Shown in pieces: positions 1 through 10,869 of a stretch of 64,000 nt of DNA. The stretch comes from Alisma plantago-aquatica (lineage: Eukaryota; Streptophyta; Magnoliopsida; Alismatales; Alismataceae), in the NCBI GenBank assembly GCA_963693085.1, contig OY856409.1, forward strand, positions 1,337,862,915-1,337,926,914, in the 5' to 3' direction. The position numbers and the translations under genes are program-made. A model generated the notes under the pieces. The model was not told where the DNA came from and made no database searches. It saw nothing but the letters and a program-made list of their open reading frames with translations. Each line of letters begins with the position of its first letter. Positions within the stretch are counted from its first letter, which is position 1.

Positions 1-504
1 TCTATAACTAAATCAAGAAAGCAATTTTAGAATCACCTAATCCATTCATATCTAGGCTTAATTCTTAGTTTGACTAAAAAATAAAAAAATGGATTTCATA
101 TCATAAAAATTTGCAAAACTATTTTTAGAGAAGAGTAGAAAAATGGTATCTACAAGTTTCAAATTTTTTGATTAGTTTGGACGTCTCATGCATCCTATAG
201 TTTCTTCATGTTATTACCTATAACAATTCATAAGCCATCAATTCTGAATCGAACAACTCAAGTAAAGGGAGGGGAGATATTATTATCTACATCCATGAAA
301 TATTAGGTATAGCAACCAAAGAGAAAAATGATGAACTCTTCCACCCTCATTTCCCACCAAACCATACAGACTTTGTCCCTTCAAAATAATAAAATCCCCA
401 GGGAAGGAAATCACACTATTGTAAATTAATGCATCCTTCAGTCTCTCCTCATATCTCTACATCTCCTCCTCCCTTGTAATGTTGATGGGGAATTCTTCTC
501 TTTA

Positions 505-549
<45 letters not shown>

Positions 550-589
550 CCCTACAAAACAACACACATGCCATAAAGGTTCTTAAGCC
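1..589. other. Left flank, no gene seen
   Basis: AT-rich sequence without a reading frame or protein similarity I can support. It ends in a TC/TA microsatellite and the five bases AAGCC (585-589), which are one copy of the target-site duplication of the neighbouring LTR element. Confidence 0.7.
505..549. repeat. Compound (TC)n(TA)n microsatellite
   Basis: An uninterrupted TC run (about 505-525) passes directly into a TA run (526-549). Confidence 0.95.
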
Positions 590-784
590 CGTGGAAAAAG
601 ATATGAGCAGAGGAAATCCCCTTTTGTGTAAAGGTCTTTCTTATTGATAGAAGGCAACACCCCTTTCCTATGTATAGGATCAGTAGAAAGCATACAAACA
701 TAAGACAAATCCTAATGGGCCAAGGTACAACTAGACCCATATTACAAATAGACTAAAAAATTTAACTTAATAGACTCTCTAACA
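590..784 (-). repeat. 3' LTR of the small LTR element
   Basis: On the minus strand it starts TGTTAGAGAGTC at 784. The last base pair at 590 has changed, so it ends CG instead of CA. It aligns end to end with 3247-3442. Confidence 0.88.
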
Positions 785-797
785 CTCCCCCTCAAGT
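785..797 (-). other. Polypurine tract of the small LTR element
   Basis: On the minus strand CTTGAGGGGGAG directly precedes the 3' LTR start. This is the usual plus-strand primer position and composition for plant copia elements. Confidence 0.8.
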
Positions 798-1825
798 TGA
801 AGCTTGGGAAAATCCCAAATCAGATTGCAAACAGACAAATAGACAAACTAAACAAAGTAAAAAGATAAGAAAGCCCATACAAGAAATTCTCTCCGTCTGA
901 ATATTACAATAAGGCACTTCAAAAACTCAAATACTCCCCCTCAAGCAGATAATATAAAAGTGGGTACAAATGCAGGCAACGAGAGCTTCTAGATCAGTGT
1001 GTAGTAGCATCTGGAGAAGATTAAACATCAATAAATATGTATCATGGTCTTCATCATAGTCTCTATTGTTATCAAATAGTTTTGAGAGTGTTGGAACACA
1101 AGAAGCAATAGATAACGTGCATATAAGGCATGAAAAAGAAAATAGTCAACATGATCAAGGCACAAACATGCCAAAGAGTGTTGGAACACAATAGCAAACT
1201 ATAGATGGTGTAGCTGGATGAAAGATCAGTATCCGAAGTAAAATTAGCAAAAAGTCTCCAAGATGAACCCGGTAACAGAAAAGCATGAAGATCCATCATA
1301 GCATGTAAGTCAACAAAGATACTATCATCATATAATCATATGAATTCCATCCTTGTAGTAGACGTCAAAGTCGAGTGTTGGGTAACAAACATAGTAGATG
1401 TGTGCAAGGCACTTATAAAGAGTCAATGTCTAAACAAAGCATGGTCAATAGTAGTGCAAACTCACAAAACGTCAAGTAAAAAGTGCTAATCATAGCACAA
1501 GTAGCAAAAAAGACATTTCCGAATAGAAAATTAGCAACAAATAGCACAACTAAAGTTGTAGCAGTAATCAAATGAGACGATGATGAATAAGTAATAGCAG
1601 TAGCAGAAAGATCCTCATAGCAGCAAAAAAAGTAGCATGAAGAGTTCACATAACTGTAGAAGGATCCACATAGAAGAAAATAGAGCACCAAATAGTAACA
1701 AAAGGATCCACATAGCAACAAAAGTACCACCACAAAACAACACAAAGATCACTAGAAAGCAGCATGACGATCCAAATATCAGTAGTAAAAGTGGCATGAA
1801 GATCCATGTAGCAGTAGAACTAAAG

Positions 1826-1850
1826 TCTTCTTCTTCTTCTTCTTCTTCTT
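1826..1850. repeat. (CTT)n microsatellite
   Basis: A trinucleotide run of about eight copies inside the small LTR element. It explains the Ser-rich and Glu-rich frames here, which are not genes. Confidence 0.9.
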
Positions 1851-2418
1851 TATTCATCTCTCCTCCATCTCATCTCTTCCCTCTACTCTTCATCCTCTAT
1901 TCTTCCCCTCATGCCAACTATGAAAAGATTCAAGAGAGTGGTTAGAGTGGAGAGTCAAAAACAATGGTAGAGGTAGGGTTGTAAAGACAAATATGTGGAG
2001 GAAACTGGTAATGAGAGTCAAAATGCAACATGACCCTATTACATAGATCCATGTAGGAAAATAAATGGTACTTTCTACAACCCCAAAAAAAGATTTGTCC
2101 AACCCTTAGGCCAACAAATCTGGGGGTGTGGGGGCAGAGGCCCTGCAAAAAAATTTAGACAAGGTAAAAAATTTGTAGGATCAATAGGCTCAATATGTAT
2201 ATCGAGTGGAACAAAGATTGTGGAGGTAGGAAAAAGGTAAGTAGGGAAGAAACATGGAGGGGTGTAAAAAAATATAAAATTGTTGAAAAATGAAGATAAT
2301 TGTTGCTAGTTAGAAAATAATAGAAGCACGCCATATATAAAATCTTCTACCATGAGTAGATGATGTAGCACGTCAAGATGTAGCAACAGGAAATAGCGGA
2401 ATGTCGTGCTGATGAAGA

Positions 2419-2676
2419 GACACACTGTGATCTGATATCACAGTTGCAAACGTAACAGTTGACATGTTGTGTCATTAAAGAAACCCATTGTGTTGATTTA
2501 TTGAATCTTAGGGCAGAAGAAGGTGACACGTTGTGTCAAAAGATAACACGCCATGTCAAGGTACAGGTGACACACTGTGTCCAAAAGTGACATGTCGTGT
2601 TTGAAAGTGGTGAAAAAAGTTGTGAATGAAGTAGATCTCCACCAACACATCATGTCAAACAACGACACACCGTGTT
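2419..2676. repeat. Interspersed imperfect palindromes, core GACACNNNGTGTC
   Basis: Eight 12-13 bp variants of a palindrome with core GACAC-N3-GTGTC occur at about 2419, 2461, 2525, 2545, 2569, 2589, 2644 and 2664, with irregular spacers, in the internal region of the small LTR element. Function is unknown; repeated protein-binding sites or remains of a decayed tandem repeat are both possible. Confidence 0.75.
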
Positions 2677-3169
2677 GACGGTGAACGGTACCAGAAAAAT
2701 CCTAGATTCAACAGTAAAATATGAATTTTTCCTTCCGGATCTCCACCATATCACTATATGGGAGATATGTCACCAAAACCACAAGAAAAGGGAGATATTT
2801 ATCCCAGATTTGGGACTAAATATTAATAGATGTATAGATGACAAAGGCAGTAGAGATTTACAAAGATGTAGATGACTACGGTGTAGATCTACAAAGGATA
2901 GATGACAGTGATGTAGATCTATAGCAATATAGAAGAATATGACAAATAGGATATATTTGGTGGCTCCAAAGGCAGTAAATCATGGTGGTGGAATTACGTC
3001 CCATGTAGATCTAGTAACAACAACTTCAAAGCAGATGATTTTTTTGTTAAAGATGGAAACAGCTCATGGAGATGACTCCAAGAAGAGGTAGGGATGGGAA
3101 ATCCCTGCAAGCAGTTGAGAAATGCATAGCGGTGGTGACCACATGCAAGGGGAGGCAACTCTCCTTTGT

Positions 3170-3171
<2 letters not shown>

Positions 3172-3206
<35 letters not shown>
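3172..3206. repeat. (CT)n microsatellite beside the primer binding site
   Basis: A pure CT run of about 35 bases, read as GA on the element's strand, a few dozen bases inside the 5' LTR of the small element. Confidence 0.95.
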
Positions 3207-3208
<2 letters not shown>

Positions 3209-3234
3209 GGGTTGGCAGAAACACTAGACCGGTT

Positions 3235-3246
3235 GCTCAGATATCA
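3235..3246 (-). other. Primer binding site, tRNA-iMet type
   Basis: On the minus strand TGATATCTGAGC starts right after the 5' LTR end at 3247. It matches the plant initiator tRNA-Met site TGGTATCAGAGC except at two positions. Confidence 0.8.
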
Positions 3247-3442
3247 TGTGGATAATGATATGAGTAGGGGAAATCCCCTTTTGTGGAGAGATTTTTCTTA
3301 TTGATAGAAGGAAGCCCCCTTTTCCTATATATAGGATCATGGGGAAGCATGCAAACACAAGACAGACCCTAATGGGCCAATGCACAACTAGGCCCATTTA
3401 ACAAATAGACTACAAATAATTAACTAAATAGACTCCACAACA
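3247..3442 (-). repeat. 5' LTR of the small LTR element
   Basis: On the minus strand it runs from TGTTGTGGAGTC at 3442 to CCACA at 3247, so it has the canonical TG and CA ends. A CCTATATATAGG segment near the middle is a plausible TATA region. Confidence 0.88.
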
Positions 3443-3880
3443 AAGCCTAAATTTCCATTTCCATTCCTTACCACCACTAGGTTGCTTTCCATCTTCTATG
3501 ATTTCCTAAAAGTAGAACACCACCACCTTCTTCTCCCTCTCTCCCTTATTTTGTGTCACCACAACACTAAGGAAGTGGATCAACATCTTTTTTCAAAGAA
3601 ACAAGCCTCATGGCTTACGTGCCCATGCACCATCATTACTATGCATCAACTCATTGTGACAGAATGACAATTGTGTACAAATATTTGAAAATAATTGCAT
3701 TAATTGTCTGATAGAACACATTCCTTCTTGATAATTTGTGTCAATATTGGGACTAATCACATAAAAAACATGATATACACCATGTTACCCTCATGGAGCA
3801 CATGTTGACTTCACATCACACGATGTATAAATGAAGAACGTGTTTGTTTGATAGATCTTAACACTGTAGGAATTGACATA
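3443..3880. other. Spacer between the small LTR element and Copia-B, no gene seen
   Basis: Unannotated AT-rich DNA. It starts with the right-hand AAGCC duplication. The left end of the Copia-B LTR lies somewhere near 3880-3895, beside a short GA run. No coding evidence. Confidence 0.5.
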
Positions 3881-4296
3881 GAGAGAGAGAGAGCGAATGG
3901 CTCAATGGAAGCAATAGAAAAATATATTTCTCCACCAATATCCCTGAGCAAATTTTGTCAACAACAATATATCTGAAAGGAAGGTTTGTGACATTATACA
4001 TTTGTTGTGGAGTAGATCCAGTGACACAACTCACAAGAATAAAGGTGGAGGAAAATGTCGTTGATGTTCTCCCAACATAGTCACAAAGGTGTCTATGTCT
4101 CTACATAGTCAACATAGATGATTCAAACTCCACTTCACACTCCAAATACCAACATGAAAGGAACAACCTTGCCATTGGCAACATGCTAGCATTGTAAAAC
4201 CTCTTCTCTCTTCCTCTTTCCTGATGGGTAATGAAGGTTGGTCAAAGGCCTCACGAAAGGTTTATGTTTTTGTATATAAAACCCTATACATCATAT

Positions 4297-4298
<2 letters not shown>

Positions 4299-4386
<88 letters not shown>
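4299..4386. repeat. (AT)n microsatellite, 88 bp
   Basis: A pure AT run of about 44 units, ending exactly where the first MITE-like unit begins. Tyr/Ile repeat frames over it are translations of the microsatellite, not genes. Confidence 0.97.
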
Positions 4387-4388
<2 letters not shown>

Positions 4389-4727
4389 GATTATCTTTAA
4401 TACCCGCGCGGGTAGATACCCGCACACCCTTCCAGTAACTTTTTTTTAAAATTGCAATTGTACAGGAGCATTTTATCTAGCTCCCCAAAAATTTTGATCC
4501 AAAAATAATATCATTTGCCCCACCAAAAAAAATGTCCATATATTTACTGTCTGTATATTTTCTACGTAGTTACTTTTTAAGTCACATATTTAATTTTTAC
4601 ATCAATGTAGATACTCTTTTGATCAAAAGAGTTACTCTTGTGTACCATATAGTTACTCTTTTGTATGTGCGAGTAGCCAACAGGTAGCGAAAATCTGGCT
4701 ACCCATGCGGGAAATGAATGAACAACC
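4387..4727 (+). mobile_element. MITE-like unit 1 inside AT microsatellites
   Basis: A 341-bp unit starting GGGATTATCTTTAATA and ending near AATGAATGAACAAC, with AT repeats on both sides. The ends contain an imperfect inverted pair around CCCGCGCGGGTAG and CTACCCATGCGGG. No coding capacity. The arrangement resembles MITEs that target TA microsatellites, such as Micron of rice, but the family is not identified. Confidence 0.6.
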
Positions 4728-4766
4728 TTTATATATATATATATATATAAACACACATACACACAC

Positions 4767-4820
<54 letters not shown>
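4728..4820. repeat. TA / CA / AT compound microsatellite
   Basis: A TA run (about 4730-4749), a short ACAC stretch and then a pure AT run (4769-4820) separate the two MITE-like units. Confidence 0.95.
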
Positions 4821-4822
<2 letters not shown>

Positions 4823-5160
4823 GATTATCTTTAATACACATGCGGGTAGCTACCCGCTCACCCTTCCCATCACTTTTTTTTTAAAATCGCAATTGTAGAG
4901 GAGAATTTTGTCTATCTCCCCAAAAAATTTGATCTAAAAATAATATCATTTGTCCCACCAAAATAAAAAAACCATCCATATATTTACTGACTGTATATTT
5001 TCTACGCAGTTACTTTTTTAGTCACATAGTTACTTTTTATATCAATACAGTTACTCTTTTGATCATAAGAGTTACTCTTGTGTACCATATAGTTACTCTT
5101 TTGGATGTGCGAGTAGCCAGTGGGTAGCAAAAATCTAGCTACCCACATGGGTAATGAATG

Positions 5161-5165
<5 letters not shown>
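4821..5165 (+). mobile_element. MITE-like unit 2 inside AT microsatellites
   Basis: A second copy of the unit at 4387-4727, same orientation and nearly the same length (345 bp), again starting GGGATTATCTTTAATA directly after an AT run and running into another AT run. It differs by scattered substitutions. Either two insertions into the same microsatellite or one insertion later duplicated with its flanks. Confidence 0.6.

Positions 5166-5218
<53 letters not shown>
5165..5218. repeat. (AT)n(AG)n microsatellite
   Basis: An AT run to 5190 followed by a pure AG run 5191-5218. Confidence 0.95.
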
Positions 5219-5222
<4 letters not shown>

Positions 5223-7837
5223 GGCAGGGAAGCATTATTTCTAATAAACCATGAAAAATGAAAATACAACATGAGATTTTCAATGTGCTATTCACAAATA
5301 GCTAGTTAGGAAACTAGCTTGGTCTGGTCAAGCGAATGATAGGTTAGACTGCTTTACAGTGGTGTGCTCAGACTTCCAATTAGGAAACTGACTAGTCCAA
5401 TCAGCTGACTGGACTAGTTTAAAATGTTTTAGATTGATTCATATATTCATTCTAGTTAAGCAACTAGACTAGTCATTCAAATGGATATATCCATAGATCT
5501 AGTCTAGTAGAATTACTGGACTATCCAGTCAAATGATTGGTTGAACCAATTCATTAGGTCAAATAGGCTAGCTAATCATCTGATTAGGCAGATCTTGGCC
5601 TATCCAATTGGGCAATTAAACTTTCTAGTTGATCGACCATGTTTCCAGTTTGTCTGTTAACGATTCAATTTATTTCCTAAACCTATTAGAAAGAAATTAC
5701 TCATGTGCCTATTATTATAATCATCTTCCCTATGTATCCTATGTGTGTAACCCTATAGCATTAAAAGTACATTAGTACCGATGCACATAATCATATTATA
5801 ACTTCACAAATAATGACTTTAATCTAGGAAAACTACATTGCCACCTAAGTAATTGGAGAAATTGGAAATAACTTCAACCTAACATTATGAAAAGTGTTAT
5901 AGTGATTGTATAATAGTTTGTCTCCAATATCTAGATTGAATTCTTAAAGTTCAATCTTTGTTTCTTGATCTTGAGTATACTATTAGAGATACATATCATC
6001 TCAACATCATATGTTGACTCACATGACTATGGCCACACATTTATAGTTTCACTACTTAAGTAGCTATGGCTATCACTCCAATAGGAGGGAAAAATTACAT
6101 CTGCATCCCTCACAGTAATCACATGTGTCATAGTGCACCCAAACACTACATGTATGACAACCTTTATTCAAGGTCACATTGGGCTGTGTTAAAGTATATT
6201 GAACAACATGTGATTATTGTAGTGATTTCAGGTCTAAGGACCATAATCACCAAAATCACATAGAGATATGCTTCTTATTTCAATCATGGTTTCCACATTT
6301 TGTACTCAAAGTAGGTCTATCCAGTACAACTTGTTCTCTAACAAGGACCTAAATATCTAAGTTGATATAAAATATAATGTCTAAGGAGTCATAACCATCA
6401 ATCAACATAAATACGGTGTTATGTATTATTTGTGTCCTATAATATCCATAATAAGAACATATCAAGGACATGGCAAGAATGTGCCCTCTTAATTATACAT
6501 ATGATCTCATGTTTAGGTCCAAAACCCAAACCATATGTAATTGAGTCAAGACATTATTAGGACATTATTATATTTATTCATTATCCCCATTTTCAACAAA
6601 ACATAATACGTACAATTGCTTATATCAATATTCAAATCAATTACAAGGTGTCCCATTCCAATCATCATATTGTTCGTATGTATGCCCAGAGAGAAAACTA
6701 TATGATGATTGGGATGTGGCTTTAAATGCTTAATTTGATAATAATAAAGGTAATTCTTTCTATTATGTTTATCTCAGTCATGAGATGTTGACACAGACAT
6801 AAATAGATGTCTAAATAATGATGTTACTCAATGATGTATGTCTTCAAGTACGTGACTTGAAGAATGAGATCATACATATGCTAAGAGTATATACATTCTT
6901 GTTATGACCCTAGTCAGATAATACTATAGAAGTAGAATAGACAACAATAATACATAAGACTAGAGTGTGTGTTGATTGATGACATAGTCTCATTAGTCAT
7001 GATATATGATATCAAGTCACTCACATAGATACATGTTAGAGAACAATTTATCGCACAGACCCACCATGAGAGTGATACATGGAGACCATGGAATGGTAGT
7101 CAGAATCATATCTCATAGTGATAGTGGTGATTATGGTTCTTAGACCTGAAGTCACTACTCTCATCACATGTCGTTGAGTATAGTCCTAAAATATGGGTTT
7201 CCATAAAGGTGATGATTGGGTATCTTTGACACATTAGGACTGAGTGTGAGTGATGTAGATGGGATTTGTCCCTCCTGTAGAATTTTGATATCTAAGGCCT
7301 CTTAATAAGCGAGACTGAGAAATGTACAACCATACTAATGTGGTTCAATATGTGATATGTGAACTCATATACATCTCATACAGTCTTCTCTAGTTCAAGG
7401 AACATGGATTGAACATTGAGAGGATGACGATTCCATGCCTCGAGCTCAATTCAGATATCAGAGACAAAGGAACTATACAATCACTATAACACTAATCACG
7501 GATTGTAGGTTGAAGTTGTTCTCCAACTTTCTGAATTACTTAGGTAGCAGTGGCGTGTGACTAGGTACCACTCTTTGCTTGTGATGTCATAATTTGTTAT
7601 GGACATTCACTGCCAACGTAATTCTGGACCTATAGGGTCACACACATATGATACAGTTGGACTAAAGGAGTATATTCATGAATGATGTTTAGATTTAATG
7701 ATAAAGGTGTTTAGGTATTCAACTAAAAAATAGGTCAACTAACTGGACTCAGAATCATCAAGTTAAGTGTTGGACTGACTGTTTGGAGTGTCAGGTTGAT
7801 TAGAAATTGAATTGGCTGAGCTCTACCAGAACTGGGG

Positions 7838-7985
7838 TACGAGATGACCGTATCGTGTGATGGTCGTGAGACAACCATATCGCGTGAGCGAGACGACCGG
7901 TTCATGGTCGTGATATGACCAGCTCGTGTGAACAAGATGCTTGGTTCATGGTCATGAGATGACCGACTCGTGTGAGTGAGACGCC
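7838..7985. repeat. Palindromic GAGATGACC-type array in the 5' LTR
   Basis: Degenerate repeats built on GAGATGACC and its complement GGTCATCTC, separated by CGTGTGA words, so that many neighbouring pairs can base-pair. The same block occurs in the 3' LTR at about 34440-34790 in a diverged form. The position in U3, upstream of the TATA box, would fit repeated promoter elements. Confidence 0.7.
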
Positions 7986-8225
7986 TGATTCCTGTGGAAA
8001 TTCAAATGCATCAAGGATTAGTGTTGACATCATGTTGTGCATTAATTGGATTCAAATTGCCAATTTAATTTAGAATAGGAAACTACATGAGATGACCATC
8101 TCGCTCACGAGATGACTATTTTGTTGTGTGAGATGACTATCTCACATTTCACATATTCTAGAACATTCATAATTTCAGACCCTTCTACTCCCACACTGAT
8201 CGGGAAACATGACTCTGTCCTATAC

Positions 8226-8233
8226 TATAAATA
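8226..8233 (+). promoter_or_regulatory. TATA box of the Copia-A 5' LTR
   Basis: TATAAATA, conserved at the same place in the 3' LTR (34854-34861), about 590 bases before the LTR end. It is likely the retrotransposon promoter core. Confidence 0.7.
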
Positions 8234-8823
8234 GAGGAGTATTGGGGGATTCCCAAGACACACAATTGAGAATCAGTTGCTCTGACAATTGTTCTCCTCT
8301 CTGGTTGTGGTAACCAATAGAGATCCAAGCAAATCCTACCTGTCAAAGGGAGGCATAGCAAGGGAGAGAATAACTAAGGATCAATTGTGGGAGAGCATGT
8401 TGGTGACTAGTACGCTGATAGAAGGGGACAACTCCTTCCCATTGGCTCTAGTAGCGCAACATGGAGTTCTCGGTGGTCTGTGTGGACTTCCATAGAGGCA
8501 AGCTGGCCTTTTACCATCGCTAGGAGGACATCATCAACCCACAGTCTGTGGCGAGACCACATCAGCTGATGTAGATGTTGTTCCAGTCTGCTGTTTGTGG
8601 TGAAGATGAGGAGATGTACAAACATTTTCCAAGAGCAACAAGATGATAGTTTTGCATCTACAATGATGAGGAATATGTCACTGGATTTGCTTCAGGACTA
8701 GGTATATCCTCGAAACCACCCTTTCCATTATATAGTTGTTGACGCGATCCGCTAGTTTGTGGGGAATATGGCAATAAATTTTTTTGTTTCCGCTGCTTAT
8801 TCTATAGGCATATTTCCCAATAG

Positions 8824-8836
8824 TGGTATCAGAGTC
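8824..8836 (+). other. Primer binding site, tRNA-iMet
   Basis: TGGTATCAGAGTC begins two bases after the 5' LTR end and matches the 3' end of plant initiator tRNA-Met over eleven bases. It confirms the orientation of the element. Confidence 0.93.
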
Positions 8837-10370
8837 ATGTCAATGTACTATATTTTGAGATAATCAATATGATTAGATTTTGGTTTTATCATTTAATTAT
8901 TGCATGCGATGTGAATAATTTCTTATCCAATCAAATATCATGATAATCCCAAACTATATATATATATATAATTTACATATGTTGCCCTAAAAGAGAGTTT
9001 TGATGGTGCATGTGTAGCATGGTTATGGCCAATAACCCCTATCATTTGTGCATGGTTGTGTGGTTGGTTAATACTATTTTATCTCAATCTGCATACCGAG
9101 CCTCTATCTTATCTTCCCAATGTAAAGTTAATTCTTTCCTACCCTTTCTTCCCTCGAATGTAACTTGAGGTTTCTCTATTATCATGTAATAGTGGGATCG
9201 TTGACTTTCATGTTATGACAAAGAAGAAAGGAGTTCTGATGATGCCAACCAACCTTCTCAGAGACGGGCCGACCGGCTGGAGGACTAAAGAAAACTAGAA
9301 GGATGAGTTGAACTAATCGACTAGTGGACCCAATCGATCGACTGGAGAAGCCAAAAAATGGTGGACAGAAGAACCAGACGATCAGTTAGATGACCAAATT
9401 ATCAGCCAGGATGTGATCCGATCAGTTCAAAGGTTGAATCGAACATCTCGAATTGGAAAGCATGGATCTTCATCAATAACAAGTTTCTACATGTGATGTA
9501 GACCTAGGTTGAGGTAATTCCTTGTGGTTCTAAGGAATTACATTAGGCTGGCCATAACCTTCACTTTTTATTTATTATATATTTTCATTATAGGATATAG
9601 CATGTCTATGATACATACTATATATGTGGTGATTTGATAAAGTATATGTATTTATAAATACAAAACTCCTCAAATAAAATATTAAGTCTTAGATGCTTTC
9701 TAAAAGTGACGCACATGAAAAGATTGAATGACCAAGCATAGGTTATGCTAAAGTGTGATGTGCCATCTATCTCATGGAATTGTGATGGTAGTAATGTAGG
9801 TTCTGCCAAAACGGGGTGCATTATTATTGTGTTGGCTTTTGGGTCAGGCTTAACTGGTGATTCTTAGACCATCTAGGTCCAGAGGCATGCAGATGATTAT
9901 GGCAAGGAGTTGTGCATATCATCTATTCAAGAATTGCATATGATGCAATTGGAAAGATGCCTATCTTGACAATTAACTATGCATGCTGATGTTGGTCGGG
10001 TCATAGTTAAATTATTTTGGATCTTGGACACTAGAAGATTGTACGTTATGATCTTACAGATTTATACATGAGGGTTATCAATTTGAATAAAATACTGGGA
10101 GCAATAGTTAATTAAAAACCTAATTAATATCGTTAACTTATAAAATCAAGAAAATAAAAAATGTTTTGAATATTTGCAATATTTATTTGTAGAATATAAT
10201 GTCAAACACAAACATGTTCAAATTGTGATAAGTGCTTACGAAGGAAAAAAGGGGATAAAGTTCCACAACTAGTTAAGGACTTCGAGAAATGTTTTCATTA
10301 ATGAGTGAAAGTTCTATGTCCTTGAAAGACCAGTGCCAGAGGAATCCACTCTAAATGCACCTAAAGGATA
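8837..10370 (+). other. Copia-A leader and decayed gag N-terminal region
   Basis: Sequence between the primer binding site and the first recognisable gag residues. It has no open frame and no clear motif. It includes a short AT run near 8950. By position it should hold the untranslated leader and the start of gag. Confidence 0.5.
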
Positions 10371-10860
10371 AATGGACGCTTATTGGAATCATGCCAATGA
10401 TGCCATAGACATTGAGTACCTTATGCCTTGTTGTATAAACTATGAGTTGCATGAACAATATGAAAGCATGGACATTCTTGAGATGATAACACATCTTAAG
10501 AATCATGTAAAGTAAACAAGGTATAATGTCTCCAAAGCATTGTTTGAGTGCAAACTAGCAAAGGGAAATCTAGTAGAGCACCATATGCTCAATATGATTG
10601 GTCGTGTGGAGTGAATATGATTTCTTTGAGGTTAAGAATTGAGCATGGATATGATTCTGCAAGCATTGCGTGAATCATATAGTCAATTTATCAAATGTTT
10701 GGCATGTTGTTGCCAAAGCATGCATGAAGAAGGACAAATTCATGATGGTGATAAGGAAATTGAGTCCTAGGGCAAAGGTAAGGCCAAGAAAGGTCCTGAG
10801 GCTAAGCTAAAGTCCAAGTCTTCTGCACTCAACTTACGAAGAAGGGTAAGCTGAAAAGAA
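10371..10860 (+). pseudogene. Copia-A gag relic
   Basis: The translation from about 10374 gives DAYWNHANDAIDIEYLM, then YELHEQYESMDILEMITHLK, followed in changed frames by SKALFECKLAKGNLVEHH and MLNMIGRVE. This is the spacing of the copia gag (UBN2-type) domain, which forms the virus-like particle. It continues into a Lys-rich stretch near 10760-10840 where the CCHC zinc knuckle should follow; I cannot see an intact CCHC. Several stops and frameshifts make it non-functional. Confidence 0.75.
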
Positions 10861-10869
10861 ATCTATACT

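Larger units (their letters stand above)
590..3442 (-). mobile_element. Small non-autonomous Ty1/copia-type LTR retrotransposon
   Basis: A complete 2853-bp element read on the minus strand. Two similar terminal repeats of about 196 bp (3247-3442 and 590-784) flank an internal region with a primer binding site next to the 5' LTR and a purine tract next to the 3' LTR. AAGCC occurs on both outer sides (585-589 and 3443-3447), the 5-bp duplication expected of an LTR element. The internal region of about 2.46 kb shows no gag, protease, integrase or reverse transcriptase in any frame, so the element must have used enzymes from a relative. It is longer than typical TRIM elements and has shorter LTRs than typical LARDs. 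Short frames inside it are not supported as genes. Confidence 0.9.
3881..6670 (-). repeat. Copia-B 3' LTR, main part
   Basis: Read on the minus strand this continues from 35451-35487 after removal of Copia-A and one copy of CATAT. Similarity with the Copia-A LTR is patchy but follows the same order over about 2 kb, so the two elements are related families. The stretch 5290-5560 is rich in ACTAGTC/GACTAGT words, partly palindromic, at the place where Copia-A has its own palindromic array. AT-flanked MITE-like units interrupt it at 4299-5218. No genes. Confidence 0.65.
6671..8822 (+). repeat. 5' LTR of Copia-A
   Basis: Starts TGTTCG and ends CCCAATA, where the partner LTR has the canonical CCCAACA. 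It contains a palindrome-rich array (7838-7985) and a TATA box (8226). It holds no gene; short frames within it are shadows. Confidence 0.92.

Noticed and set aside
4231..4841. Tyr/Ile-repeat frames on both strands
   Set aside because: They are translations of AT and CA microsatellites.
8824..8836. tRNA gene fragment
   Set aside because: It is the primer binding site complementary to initiator tRNA-Met; no cloverleaf follows. No tRNA or rRNA gene was seen in the window.
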